Assembly (NCBI RefSeq): GCF_009870125.1 | Contig: NC_046681.1 | Span: 21,837,001-21,901,000 of the forward strand | Reading direction: 5' to 3' | DNA: 64,000 nucleotides | DNA from: Drosophila pseudoobscura | Lineage: Eukaryota; Arthropoda; Insecta; Diptera; Drosophilidae | Shown here: in pieces, positions 1-12,127 of the stretch | Layout of the letters: the number at the start of each line of letters is the position of its first letter | How positions within the stretch are numbered: the first letter of the stretch is position 1 | Notes under the pieces: model-generated | Database searches by the model: none | Told to the model about the DNA's origin: nothing | The model's input: the letters and a program-made list of their open reading frames with translations, nothing else | Translations under genes and position numbers: made by a program

Positions 1-1382
1 CGCTGACAAAGCTGCCCGTGAACCGGGTGCTAAAGGAACTGGTGGATCGCTTGCCATCGCTCTTGGACTGTGAAATAGAGGAGTGGAGTCAATGCAGATT
101 AGAGCAAGGAGCAGAGCTTCCTAGGACTTACCCTAACCACCAACCGATCCATGGATTTTTTGCGCCTCAAACTAAAGCTGGCTCCACGCTGCCTGGCAGG
201 GGATACCGTCGCCAGCTCTGCACTCGATCCGCCCATCTCCGAGCGCAGGCTGTAGTTGGAGGGATCCAGAGCTTCGCTCTGGGACTGATCCCATGTAGCG
301 GAGGCCTCCTCCTTGAAGTTCTCATTGACCAGGCACTGCAGGCAGAAGGAGTGCAGGCAGTGCAGTGTCCGCGGATCCGTGTAGACATCCATGCAGATGG
401 CGCACTTGAGATCATCCGTGAAGGTGATCAATGATGTCCCTGGCGGAGTACTGGGTCTCAGGGTGATGCTCGGTGAGGGTGAGGGCGAGGGCGTGATGGC
501 AGGCGAGTTAGAGCGACTCATGTTCATCGGACTATGTGCATTGTAGATCTCAAGAGTGGGTGGCCGTGCAGGACCCTTCACGGAAGGATGTAGCAGTCGC
601 GGCAGCATCTCCTGCCTGGGCTGTGAGGAGTCCGGCGTGGGTGGCGAGACCCTCAGCTCGGGGGAGACCATCAGGCTCAGCAATCGCTTGGGATGCAGCT
701 GCTCCTTGGCTCTGATCTGCGGCTGGGCCACGGTCACATTGCTGGCCTGGCTGCTGCTGCTGCTGCTCTGCACGGACACGGACGAGGCACCGCTCAAGAT
801 ATTGTCTAGCAGGGACTCTGGCGACGTGGAGCTCCCACCTCCCGCGCCGGCCTGGCTGCTGCTGCGCTCGCTCCCACTATCCGGCACTTGCGCTTCATCC
901 AGGGGTATCTCCATAAGCGTGGGTTGGACCGGCGCTGGCAATCCCAGGGTCCTCGAGCGTCGTATACAGTTTCTCAGCTCCAGTTTGGGCACTGTTGGGG
1001 TGTCTGCCAAGGTGCCCTCCACTTTGGGTGAAATGGTGAAACTGAACAGCTGTGGGGCCGACTTTCGACGCACTGCCTCGGCAATGGGCATGGTCTGTAG
1101 ATGCTGAACCCGTCTCTGTCCCTTTTCCTGAGGGTTCTTTCGCAGGGAAATCTTTGAGGAGGTCAACTTTATCATGAGTTTGCTATGTGCTCCGGTGGAT
1201 GGTGGAGCCGGTGGACCCACCGCTGGTGGCGGCATAACCTTGACAGCATTCTCTCCCTCCATACGCTCATAGTTGATGATTGGAGGGCTGCCGCCGCCAT
1301 TGCCGCTGGTGCTGGCGCTCTTAGTGGAGAAGCTCGTCTTTCGCTTGAAGATGGGTTTTATGTGACTCTCGGAGTTGCTCAT
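1..1382 (-). CDS. RING-finger TRIM-type protein, N-terminal part (runs off left edge)
   Basis: Partial gene. Exon 1 is 1382-132 (417 codons, phase 0, donor GTAAGT at 131-126) and exon 2 starts at 67 and continues past base 1; the intron is 64 nt. The protein begins MSNSESHIKPIFKRK and has about 320 residues of low-complexity Ser/Pro-rich sequence. At about residues 328-351 comes the first half of a RING finger: C-x2-C (CAIC), then C-x-H (CLH) and C-x2-C (CLQC). The last Cys pair is not seen: the RING is followed by at least 80 Ser/Arg-rich residues with no Cys before the protein leaves the window. RING/TRIM proteins are usually E3 ubiquitin ligases. I recall CG8419 (TRIM45-like) as a neighbour of the genes that follow, but this is unverified, so no symbol is given. 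The start is the first ATG before a continuous reading frame; an upstream short ORF exists in the leader. Confidence 0.75.
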
Positions 1383-3119
1383 GGCTTTGGCTCGAACAAA
1401 ACTATCTCTGTTGGTTTCAGCTCTACTTCTGGATCCGCCACGCCATCAGGCCCGATGCGTGTTCCCCTTGTGACTGCTGCTGGGCCGGGTCGGTCGGCGT
1501 GAGGTTTTTTCTTTAATCCAATTAGATTCGGCCCGCAACAATGGAAATGTAAATACGGGCCAATGATGGAAATGGGCAATACACGTCTGCCATTGACAAT
1601 TGTGCAATCGTTTGTTGTGGTTGCTCTTTCGAAATAGTGCTAGTTTACTCATGCCCTCAGCCGGCTCTATCGATTGACTATCTTTTTCCATAACTGATAT
1701 TCCAAGAAAGAACCATCAAATACTATAAAATGGCAAAGATGTAGGACATTGCGAACCCATACACACGTGTGTTTATAGGTGGGCAGGTTATTGCTGTCCA
1801 TTTCTGTCCGTCCTTACCTTTCCAATTTGAAGAATATTATCTAAAACAAGCTTTAATCACAATCCATGCTCAACGCCCATACATTTCAATGGTCATATGG
1901 TTTTTTATTTTTAAAATACCATACAAATTCGTATAGTCTATATTAAATAAAATTTGCATATAAAGGATATACAAAATAAGAATTTTTGTATTATGGGCAA
2001 GCGTCTTCAAAAAGTGTCATAATCTCTAGCGAATTCTAAAGACCAATACAAGCTGTTGGACCTAAAATATATAGTATGATAGTCGTGTGCACATATAGAG
2101 AGCCTGTTGCCAGCTCTGGAGCTAGGCAGAAAAAGTCCAGTACAAACTTTACTTTATGACGTCGGAAACGCTTCCTTCTGGGTGTTACACACATCCACTT
2201 TCACCAAATATAATATAACTCTATACTTCGAGTACCGGGTATTAAACCTAGGAAATGGCAAAATCCCTTTGCAGGCAAAAAACCCGTTAATTTACGTAGC
2301 TTTTAATATCAAAACATCTCTCGCAGCAAAGCTCAAATACGGCAGAGGATGCTTTTAACTATAGCAAAGAAAACTTTATGATTATAACCGTTCCCATATC
2401 CTTGCAATCAGCCCCCCCTCAAACCTCTTGAGTCCCCTGACCATTGCTTTCATACGCGGATCGGGCTGATGACCAACAGACTTGCAGGGCCATTAATAGA
2501 GAGAGAGAGAGAGAGTGTGACATAGAGCTGATTAAAACTCACACGAAGCTTTCTCTCAGCCACTCTCACTATCTCTCGTGGTGTTGGGTGGGAGAGAGGG
2601 GGAGCTTTTGCGTGTATATTTGCTGTTGTATTTAACAGCTGGCCCTCCCAGCCATCGGAGGCAGTTCGGTAACCAAAGTGGATTCGGGTTGTTCGTGCGT
2701 TGCTCTCAATGTGTATGGAATTTTTTATTTCTTTTTTTGACCTGGCTTCCAAAGAATCAGCGAAATCGCAAACGCATAGAATGTGCCGTATGAACTTTCA
2801 TTTCACTTTCAATTTCCTCGTCGAGCGTTCCATTTTTGTGTGATTTATTGCGTGCGGGAGTGCTGTAATGTGTATTTTTGAAACCCTGCCAAAATAGAAA
2901 CATTCCGAAACGGTAACCGGACGACCCTTTTTTCCGACACATTACGTTGTATGTTAGTGTTTTATCGTGAATTTGTTTTGTTGCTGATATTCGTGAGCGA
3001 CGCACATTTCTGTTGCTGTTGTAGCGGCGTTTTTTTGGTTTGCTCCAGTTCCAGTTCCCGAAAGCTTCGAGTACACCCCCAACCACCTACCTATCGTTAC
3101 CGGTATAAGCAGAAGCACC
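1383..3119. other. Intergenic region between the RING gene and SLC5 copy 1
   Basis: No coding gene is supported here. The left part is the leader and promoter region of the minus-strand RING gene and holds a DRE-like TATCGATT at about 1666. From about 1,697 the sequence is the left end of the SLC5 segmental duplication, since it is similar to 7,785 onward. 2,490-2,520 holds a GA-dinucleotide run (possible GAGA-factor site), and 2,600-3,119 is the likely promoter and 5' leader of SLC5 copy 1. Confidence 0.5.
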
Positions 3120-6100
3120 ATGGAAGCGGTACGTATCTCCCGCGCACACTTTTAATCAGAGCCCCGAAATACAAAATCTGAATTCGGAAATATGCAAAAC
3201 AAAACCCGTGTGTTGTTGTCTGTCGTTGTGTATCAGCTAGCCAAAAATGGAGATAGACGGAGACGAGAGACGGAGTCGAGGGCATCTGTTACAAAGTCCA
3301 TAAGCGATAATGCTGCTGGGCATTGCGTAAAAGGTTAAAGTCTCTGAGATTGGGCTCCAACCGTGTGTTGGACAATTACTAAGCAGACTCATGGGGCTGT
3401 TAGGACTTATAGACAAAAGTTCTTAGTTTTGAGGTTTTTGTCGGGGGAATGAATGACTCAAATTTAGCCCAGAATCTGTGATAAGGTTTTCAATGCATCA
3501 TCGTGCATATAAGAGTTCAGTCAGATATACATATACATATATGGGTATATTATAAGACCAAAAAGATTTTTGGAACTCAGGGAAAGAACTTCCTATGTAT
3601 TCCAAAATGAAACCATTGTTCCCTAAAATAGACAGAGCATCTCTTATTCTGCTCAAACCTCAACCTCTTTCTAGATAACCCCCCTTAAAGATATAGCCCC
3701 TCCGTAAGCCATATGCCACTCAGTTATCCTATTATCATTTGTCTGAAAAGTTTTATCTCCATTTCGCGCACTTGTACACACAAAGGAAATAAAGCAAGAT
3801 CTCGAATTGCAGTTGTAATAGCACCCCCATATGAAATAACAAACAACACTTTTATTGCAGTTGGATAGGAACAATGCTACAAACAGCTACAGATTCGGCA
3901 CCATTGACTATATAGTATTCCTGGGCATGATTGTGCTCTCCACAACTACTGGCATATATTTTGGATGCATCAAGTGAGTAACGACCCATAGATCCTCATA
4001 GATTGGTAACCCGAATCACTAATTATAGGAAGAGTAAACCGAAGCTAGAGGATACGGAGCCCACTTTGCCTACAACAACCCCAGTGGTGCGAAGAAAACA
4101 TGATTTCGGCTCGGAAAAAATGAGCGAGTATCTGCTTGGATCACGGAATCTCAAAGTATTCCCCGTGGCCATGAGTCTGATAGCCAGGTGAGACGCCTAC
4201 TTTAATAATTCCCTTCCCACATAATCCATCTAATCTCTGTACCTTATTTCCAGTTATATATCGGGCGTTACGATACTGGGGACCACATCAGAAATCTACA
4301 ATTATGGCACGCAGTATTGGTTTATAGCCATCGCAATTGTTCTGCAGGGTATTGCTGTATCATATATCTATATACCGGTGTTTTGTGCGCTACAAGTCGG
4401 CTCTTCCTATGAGGTACTATATCCATAAATAATTTGATTTACTGTGGAAGTGTTTCGGTAAAGTTCTGTCCACTGATAAGCAAGAGAAAATACTCATTAG
4501 TAGTGTGACATATGTTGCTCGTACTCTGTTCTGTTTCCCCATATTATTGTCTACAATCGATGGGGGAAACGACGGCATTTCAATTAACTGAAAAGCTAAA
4601 GACCGTTTCAGATTGTTCCAGGCTTCTATCTGGACTTTGCTCTCGGCCACTTGTTGCGTCGGCACAGCGTCGTCGTCTCAATGGGTCTCCGATCCGATAT
4701 GATTAATTACAAAGTCGCTTTTTCCGCCACTTGACAACTGTCCGAAACACTTTGTTGTTTGTTTGTTTGTTTGTTTGTGCCCTAGACCAATTACTTCCTA
4801 AAGAACAGTGAAATTCTCTCCACATGACTGGGTTTTGGGCTTGCATGCACGTCAATGGAACTGAACACTGGACACTGGCTTATGGTTAGCGTTGATTGCC
4901 AGGCAATCACAGAGGTACTATTACAATGGTATTCCTTTAACCATGCAGGTGCTCGCATTTTAATCTGTATAATTAGATACATACATACATACATACATAT
5001 GATTCTTTCCCTAACAAAGCTCAGTTCGTGATGTGAAATTTCAAATAATTCTTGACTCTAAAAGTCGCACAATTTATTCCATTTGTGATTTTTAAAACTA
5101 TCATTAGAATCTCTGCACTTGTATATACAAAATATTAAGTATTTTAATTATTAGATACTGATATATTATTCTCTCCCAAAGAATTCAAAATTATTTCCTT
5201 TCAAGCGCGTGTTTTTCATAAACTAGTTTTTAAACTAGTCTTTGTACAGACTCTTCCTCTATTAAGTTATCACAATTAAAATTTTTGGATGTGGATCTTC
5301 CTTAAAATATATCTAAATCACTCTAAAATTATTTATAGATATATATGGTTTATAGATTTTAAAACAATAATTGTTATATAATTTTACATTATTTTCTGCT
5401 CTATTTTATTGTAATTTTCTCATGTCTTTACTTTTACAGTACCTGGAGATGCGTTTCCATTCGGTTATACGAAGCATAGCATCTTTTATGTTCATTTTGG
5501 ATGAGGTACAGAAGACATCGTGATTCCTTGTATTATCTTTTATGTAATATTAACCCCCTTTTAGATCCTGTTTTTGCCTTTCATTGTCTATGTGCCAGCT
5601 TTGGCATTGAATCAGGGTAAGGATATATATTCAAAATCTGCGGGAATGGCTCTTTAATCTTTGATTAATCTCATCTTTATCGCACCTTTGCAGTATCTGG
5701 AATCAATCTGCATGTCATTGCAGTGGTGATCGTAGTTGTTTGCGTTTTCTATACTTTCGTGGTAAGATATTTTGATTTTTTTTCGTTACTTTCTATTTTC
5801 TAATCTCCAAAATTCGATTCCTTAGGGCGGCATCAAGGCTGTGGTCCATACAGATGCCTGGCAGGTGCTGGTCATGTTCCTCTCCGTTCTGGCTGTAGCT
5901 GTTTTGGCCACCTATTACGCCGACGGTTGGGATGCCCTGTTCGATGATGCTTCGAAGGGAGGTCGTCTGATCTTTACCAACACGAATCCCTCGCCGTATG
6001 TGCGGCACACTGTTTGGAGCGTGCTCATTGGTGGCTTTTCGTATTGGACATCCTTCAACGCGGTGAACCAGACTATGGTGCAGCGCTACATGTCACTGCC

Positions 6101-7134
6101 TTCGCTGAAAAAGGCTCGTGCTTCGATGGCCATATTTACCATCGGAGTGGCTGCCTTTGTCTCTGTATGCTGCTATGTGGGTCTACTGATCTTTCAGATG
6201 TACAAGGACTGCGATCCACTGAGTTCTGGTTTGATAACGGTGCGAAATCCATCGAGGAATCATTTATGTTATATTTTCTAATCCTTATTTGTCTTATCCT
6301 TTAGCACGACGATCAACTTTTGCCCCTCTTTGTGGTCCAAAGTGTGGGTCACATCTATGGAATGCCAGGACTGTTTATAGCTGGTATTTTTGGAGCTGCT
6401 TTGAGCTCCCTTTCGGTGGTGCTAAACTCCACTTCCCTGGTCATCCTTGAGGACATTGTTCGAGGCTGCTTCAAGATGAAGCCCAGCGAAAGGGCCTCCA
6501 CTATATTGGTCAAATCAACGATCATTGTCCTAGGCTTTGTGGCAATTTCCTTGGTGTTTGTCCTCGAACAGCTGAGTGGAATTTTGAGCATTTGCACCTC
6601 AATGACGGCCATTGCAGCGGGCACAACCTTCGGTCTGTTTACGCTTGGGATGCTCGTTCCCTGGGCAAATACAGTGGGCACTGCTGTTGGAGGGATAGCC
6701 AGTGCTCTTCTCGCGGGATGGATTTCCTTCGGCACACAGTTTACCATCGCAGCGGGGGAACTCAATTCCCAGAAGCTACCCATCTCCGTGGAGGGATGTG
6801 TGGGTAATGTCACGATGCCACAGAACATTTGGGTGGATGAGGAGCAAGTTTTTCCCCTGTATCGGCTGTCCTATCATTGGATAAATCCCATTGGTGTGGC
6901 TACAGCGATACTGGTGGGTGCTCTGGTCTCCCTAGTGACCAAACCAACGGAGATGAAGAGTCTCGATCCTGATGTCATATCACCAGTGATTCATAGGTAC
7001 CTATAAAAACAACTGTATTTATGGGCAGTTCATAAATGAATATTATTCGTTACAGATTCCTACCGAAAGATTGCTTTCAAGGTCGCAATCTCCATGCGCA
7101 GGCGCACAAGAACCTCCTCAATAGTAGCACTTGA
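3120..7134 (+). CDS. SLC5-family sodium-solute symporter, tandem copy 1
   Basis: Ten-exon model: 3120-3128, 3861-3973, 4029-4187, 4254-4413, 5440-5505, 5565-5616, 5694-5761, 5826-6239, 6305-6996, 7056-7134; 603 residues. Exon 1 codes only Met-Glu-Ala, in a strong ACCATGG context directly before a GTACGT donor. The protein is a multi-pass membrane protein. The motif NQTMVQRYMSLPSLKKAR and the following hydrophobic helices are typical of SLC5 members of the sodium-coupled multivitamin/monocarboxylate group, which import small organic solutes with Na+ across the plasma membrane. Length fits the family (about 580-620). The substrate cannot be told from sequence. The copy at 8,702-11,704 has the same introns at the same phases. 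D. melanogaster CG8451 is a possible orthologue by remembered neighbourhood only. Confidence 0.88.
4414..5439 (+). other. Long intron 4 of SLC5 copy 1
   Basis: AT-rich intron between exons 4 and 5, about 1 kb. It holds a GTTT repeat at about 4,752-4,778 and an ACAT-type repeat near 4,979-5,000. The other copy has an intron of similar size at 9,223-10,049. No coding or RNA signal is seen. Confidence 0.6.
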
Positions 7135-8695
7135 GTGCCAAAAAACAAAACAAGGTCCTAAACCCTTTTTGTGGCATTGTATTTCAAACAATTTTGTTGT
7201 TGGCCTAGTTTGTAGTTAAACCTTAAACTTAAACGTAGAAATAATCTAGTACAAACCGAAGTACAGGAACCGATGAATCTGCATAAAGATAGAGGGCTGA
7301 CTGTAGGAGTATCCTCCCACAGACACAACTCCTAAATGCATAATCGTTTACATATTATAGTGTATAGTACATATTATCTGTATTATAGTTTAGAATTATT
7401 GAAAGGTTCTTTTTCTGTTTTTTTTGTTTTCATTTTCCACTTTTTTAAGCATTATTCTCTAATTTTGTTTGGCATTTTCTATTTGATCGAGCAGCAGACC
7501 TTTGTCCTCATATGTATTCCGTGTGACTTTACAAGCATATAACGTCTGTGATAAAATTCAATAAATATGGATCCATACACTCGATTTTATTAGATATATT
7601 TCTAGAATAAGCCAAAGCAGCTGGGAATGATATGACAATCGTCGTCTGTTAATTTTCAAGAACAACTTGCTACGAAAGACCAAATTTATAATTAATCATA
7701 AAACTAATTATGCATGTTATAAATGTAGAGTCGCGACACTAGCTGCGACTCACAGCGTTCCCGCTGTCTTGTTCTATAAATAAAATTCCAAGAAAAGAAT
7801 AATCAAATACTATAAAATTACAAAGATGTTGGCATTGCAAACCCATATCGTGTATGGGACGCTTCTTAGGTTGGGTAGGTTGTTACAGTCAGTTTCTATC
7901 CCTCATTTATATATTATTATATTATATCTTATAAATTCCTTACATTATACATGAATTTGGTGGTCTGGAGGGTCGAGGTCAACGCAAGATCGAAGGCCGA
8001 ATATCTTTCGAATAAAGGCAACAATTTGTTTCCGTCAAGTCTTCAAAAATGTATTGCCAACAAATAAAATTATTTAAATTAATTACAATTTATTTTTGCA
8101 TCTCTCTTGTGAAGGCGTAAGGAAGGTGAGGCTGGCACAGCCTTTCTATTGGCTGGGTATGTTCAGTGCGGCTTGGTATGTACGAGAGCGCAATTGGTGC
8201 CAGAGGTTCAAGGGCGAACAGACTAATGTGAAAGGGGGAACTCCGGTACCGGCAGCGACCTGCCCCGTATGAACCGTAAGCCCACAAGGAGCGACAGGAA
8301 CCTACATACATCCTACAAGATGGCGTCACGGAACAAAAACCCGCGGGGAGTAACAAAAATCAGTGGGAAGGTTTTCAATTGCAGGGTAATGCTCGTATAT
8401 ATGATATATGAGCTCAGATAATTATATATGCGTTTATATGCCCATAAAGATATTTTTTGGAATGCAGAAAAAGAAAACATTGTAGTCAGTTTCCCTTTTT
8501 TGTCAGCCCTTTTTCCTATTGACTTACTTAGTTACCCCTTAAGAAGAACTGTCAATCATTCTACTGTCAATATACTACTTTAAAGGACATTAACAAGTTT
8601 GTACACACAAAAGATTTAAGGCAAGATTTCAAATCTAAATTTGCATTTGTAATAGCACTTCCCATATCAAATAACGAACAACACTTTTATTGCAG
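7135..8695. repeat. Junction of the SLC5 tandem duplication
   Basis: 7,135 to about 7,660 is the 3' UTR and flank of copy 1. It is closely similar to 11,705-12,020; for example ATGGATCCATACACTCGATT occurs in both. 7,668-7,725 resembles 12,091-12,147, which includes the last codons of the PGAP5 gene, so a scrap of PGAP5 is left between the copies. 7,728-7,767 holds two abutting perfect hairpins. From about 7,785 the sequence restarts with similarity to 1,697 onward. 8,091-8,360 is GC-richer than its surroundings and has no match in copy 1. Confidence 0.75.
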
Positions 8696-8701
8696 TTGGA
8701 G

Positions 8702-11700
8702 ATGACGAATGCAAAAAGCTACAGGTTCGGCATCGTCGACTGGATGGTATTCCTGGGCATGACTGTGCTTTCCACAGCCGTTGGCATTTATTTCGCCATC
8801 ATCAAGTGAGTAACGACCCATAGATCCTCATAGATTGGAATAGACCGGAATGACTAACTATAGGAAAAGTAAGCCAGAGCAAGAGGAACCGAAACCCACA
8901 GTGAAACATGATTTTGGTTCCGAAAAGATGAGCGAGTATCTGCTTGGATCACGGAATCTTAAAGTACTACCCGTAGCCATGAGTCTGGTAGCCAGGTGGG
9001 AGACCTACTTTAATTATTCCCTTCCCATATGATCCATTTAATCTCTGTACTTTTATATCCAGCTATATATCGGGCGTTACGATACTGGGGACCCCATCAG
9101 AAGTCTACTATTATGGCACGCAGTATTGGTTTATAACCATCGCAATTCTTTTGCATGGTTTTGCAGTCGTCTATATCTATTTACCGGTGTTTTGTGCTCT
9201 ACGAGTCGGCTCTTCCTATGAGGTACTTACTATATCCATAAATAGTTTGATTTACAGTCAAAGTAGTTCGGTTAGGTTCTGTCCATTGATAAGCAGTAAG
9301 TAAGTAATGTGAAATTTCGAATTATTATTGACTCTTAAACTTGCACAAATTATTTCATTTGTGACTTGTAAAGCAATCATTACAATCCCTACAATTGTAT
9401 AAAATTTTCTATAAATTTTTTAAATTCTGGTGCATTATCTCCTAAAATTTGTGTACCCTTCAAGAAAATTTTTACAACCTGATATATTATTATGTTCCTT
9501 AGAAAACCCACAATTTTCTTTCAAGCGTACGTTTTTTATACCTTTTACAATAACTCATCTAATCTGTTGCATAAAAATCACAAAATATTCAATTTTTTAA
9601 ACCTTTCCTGAAAATTTGAATTATTGTTCGAATTAGTATAATTAGTAATCATTCAATTAGTTTATTAGTTTACATTTTAAAGCAGCAAAACAACTTTATG
9701 TTATTAGCTTTAGCATTTTTTCCTCGAAAACTCTCACTGAAATTGTTCTCTACCTGGCGAAATAATAGATAGAATCTATTTGATTTTACATTATGATTAA
9801 GACTAAAACTTAGTTTCTTCAAATTTTATAGAGCCATTCGTTTTTGAGAGATCATTAAAATCTGTGTAATTTAACTTTTTTTTTTTGTAAATTCCCACTA
9901 TGGCTTTAGGAGAGCACATGTTCCATATCTTCTACAAAAATATCTATTAAATATATATTTTTCGTTCCGTTGAAATGTATATTTATATTAGTTTTAAATT
10001 AATTTCTTCTAAATTTAATTATAATTTTCTCTTTTGTTTATTTTTACAGTACCTGGGGATGCGTTTCCATTCGGCTATACGAAGTATAGCAGCTTTTATG
10101 TTCGTTTTGGATGAGGTACAGACACACAGATGCTTTCAATTATCTTGTATTTAATATTGAAACCATTTTAGATCCTATTTTTGCCATTCGTTGTCTATGT
10201 GCCATCTTTGGCACTAGATCAGGGTAGGGATATATCTGTAAAAGCTTCGAGAATACCTCTTTAATCTTTGATTAATCTCACCTTTACAGTATCAGGCATA
10301 AATCTGCATTACATATCGGTGGTGATTGTAGTTGTTTGTGTTCTCTATACTTTACTGGTATGATATCTTGATTTCGTTATTCTTCATCTTTTAATCTAGA
10401 AAATTCCGTTCCTTAGGGCGGCATCAAGGCTGTGGTCCATACAGATGCCTGGCAGATACTGGTCATGTTCCTCTCCGTTCTGGCTGTGGCTATATTGGCA
10501 ACCTATTATTGCAAAGATTGGGATGGCCTGGAAAGTCGTATAATTTTCACCAACATAAGTCCCTCGCCGTATGTGCGTCACACTGTCTGGTGCGTGCTCA
10601 TTGGAGGCTTCTTCTATTGGACCTCCTTCAATGCGGTGAATCAGACAATGGTGCAGCGCTACATGTCACTGCCTTCACTGAAAAAAGCTCGAATGGCGAT
10701 GGCCATATTTACCATCGGAGTAGCTTGCTTTCTCCTTATACTCTGCTATATGGGTTTGATAATCTTTGGGAAGTACAAAGACTGTGATCCAAAGATTTCT
10801 GGTTTGATTGAGGTGAGGGATCAATCGAGGAATCATTTGCTGTATTTTTGTAATCCTTCTTTGAATGCTCACTTAGCACGACGATCAACTGTTGCCCCTC
10901 TTTGTGGTCCAGACAATGGGTCACATCTATGGAATACCAGGACTTTTTATAGCTGGTATTTTTGGAGCTGCTTTGAGTTCCCTTTCGGTGATGCTGAACT
11001 GCACTTCCCTGGTCGTCCTAGAGGACATTGTACGAGGCTGCTTCAAGATGGAGCCCAGCGAAAGGGTTTCCACTATATTGGTCAAATCTACGATCATTGT
11101 CCTAGGTTTTGTGGCAGTTTCCTTGGTGTTTGTCCTCGAAAAATTGAGTGGAATTCTGGGCATTGCCATCTCGATAACGGCCATTGCATCGGGCGCAACC
11201 TTCGGGCTTTTTAGCCTTGGGATGTTAGTTCCCTGGGCAAATACAGTGGGCACTGCTGTTGGGGGGATAGCCAGTGCTCTGATCTCGGGATGGATAACAT
11301 TTGGCACACAGTTTACCATCGCAGCGGGAAAACTTGGTTCCCAGGCGCTGCCCGTCTTCGTGGAGGGGTGTGAGGGTAATGTCACTATACCACAGACAAC
11401 TTCGGTGGATCAGGAGCAAGTGCTTCCCCTCTATCGGCTATCCTTTCACTGGGTAAATCCCATTGGTGTGGCCACAGCTATAGTGGTGGGTGCTCTCGTC
11501 TCCCTGGTCACCAAACCAACAGATATGAAGACTCTAGATCCGGATCTGATATCACCAGTGATTCATAGGTAGCTATAAAAAGAAGAGTTTTTCATAAAGA
11601 GTTCTTAAATGATTATTCTCCATTGCAGATTTCTACCCAAAGAGTGCTTTGAAGGTCGCAATCTCTCTCAGAAGTCGGAAAGAAAAACTATTCCGAAATC

Positions 11701-11704
11701 CTAA
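8702..11704 (+). CDS. SLC5-family sodium-solute symporter, tandem copy 2
   Basis: Nine exons: 8702 (exon opens at 8696)-8805, 8864-8995, 9063-9222, 10050-10115, 10172-10223, 10290-10357, 10417-10812, 10877-11568, 11629-11704; 581 residues from the ATG at 8702. Exon boundaries and phases match copy 1, and the large exon is 692 nt in both. The SLC5 motif around NQTMVQRYMSLPSLKKAR is kept and no frame break is seen, so the gene looks functional. Differences from copy 1 include a shorter cytoplasmic segment in exon 3 and a different C-terminus. The start is uncertain: an acceptor (TTGCAG) sits at 8690-8695 and no upstream exon equivalent to exon 1 of copy 1 was found. It may be spliced to the 3120-3128 exon, with which it is in phase, or start at 8702. 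Confidence 0.83.
9223..10049 (+). other. Long intron of SLC5 copy 2
   Basis: AT-rich intron matching in position the 4,414-5,439 intron of copy 1. The ends are still similar (TTTTTACAG acceptor context), but the middle has diverged. No coding or RNA signal is seen. Confidence 0.55.
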
Positions 11705-12127
11705 ACTAAAACTAAAATTTACGACATTGCATCCAAACAATTTTGTAACTGGTCTAGTTTGTAGTTAAACCTTAAACCTAAACGTACAAATAATGTAGTA
11801 CAAACCGAAGTACAGGAACGGAACTGATGAATCTGCATAAAGACTGCCTTTTTCTATTTGATCGAGCAGCAATCATTTATGCTTATGTGTATTCCGAGAT
11901 AAAATTTATTAATATGGATCCATACACTCGATTTTATTAGAAATATCTCTAGAATAAGCGAAAAGCAGCTAGGAATGATATGAAAATCGTCGTCTGTTTG
12001 TTAATTTTCAAGAAAAACAAATTTCTAATTCTAAGAACTAAGCCCCAACTAGGCATTAAATCACAAAAGAGACGATTGACTCTTGTACTTTGCTCCGAAA
12101 GACCAAAATTTCTAATTAAGCATACAA

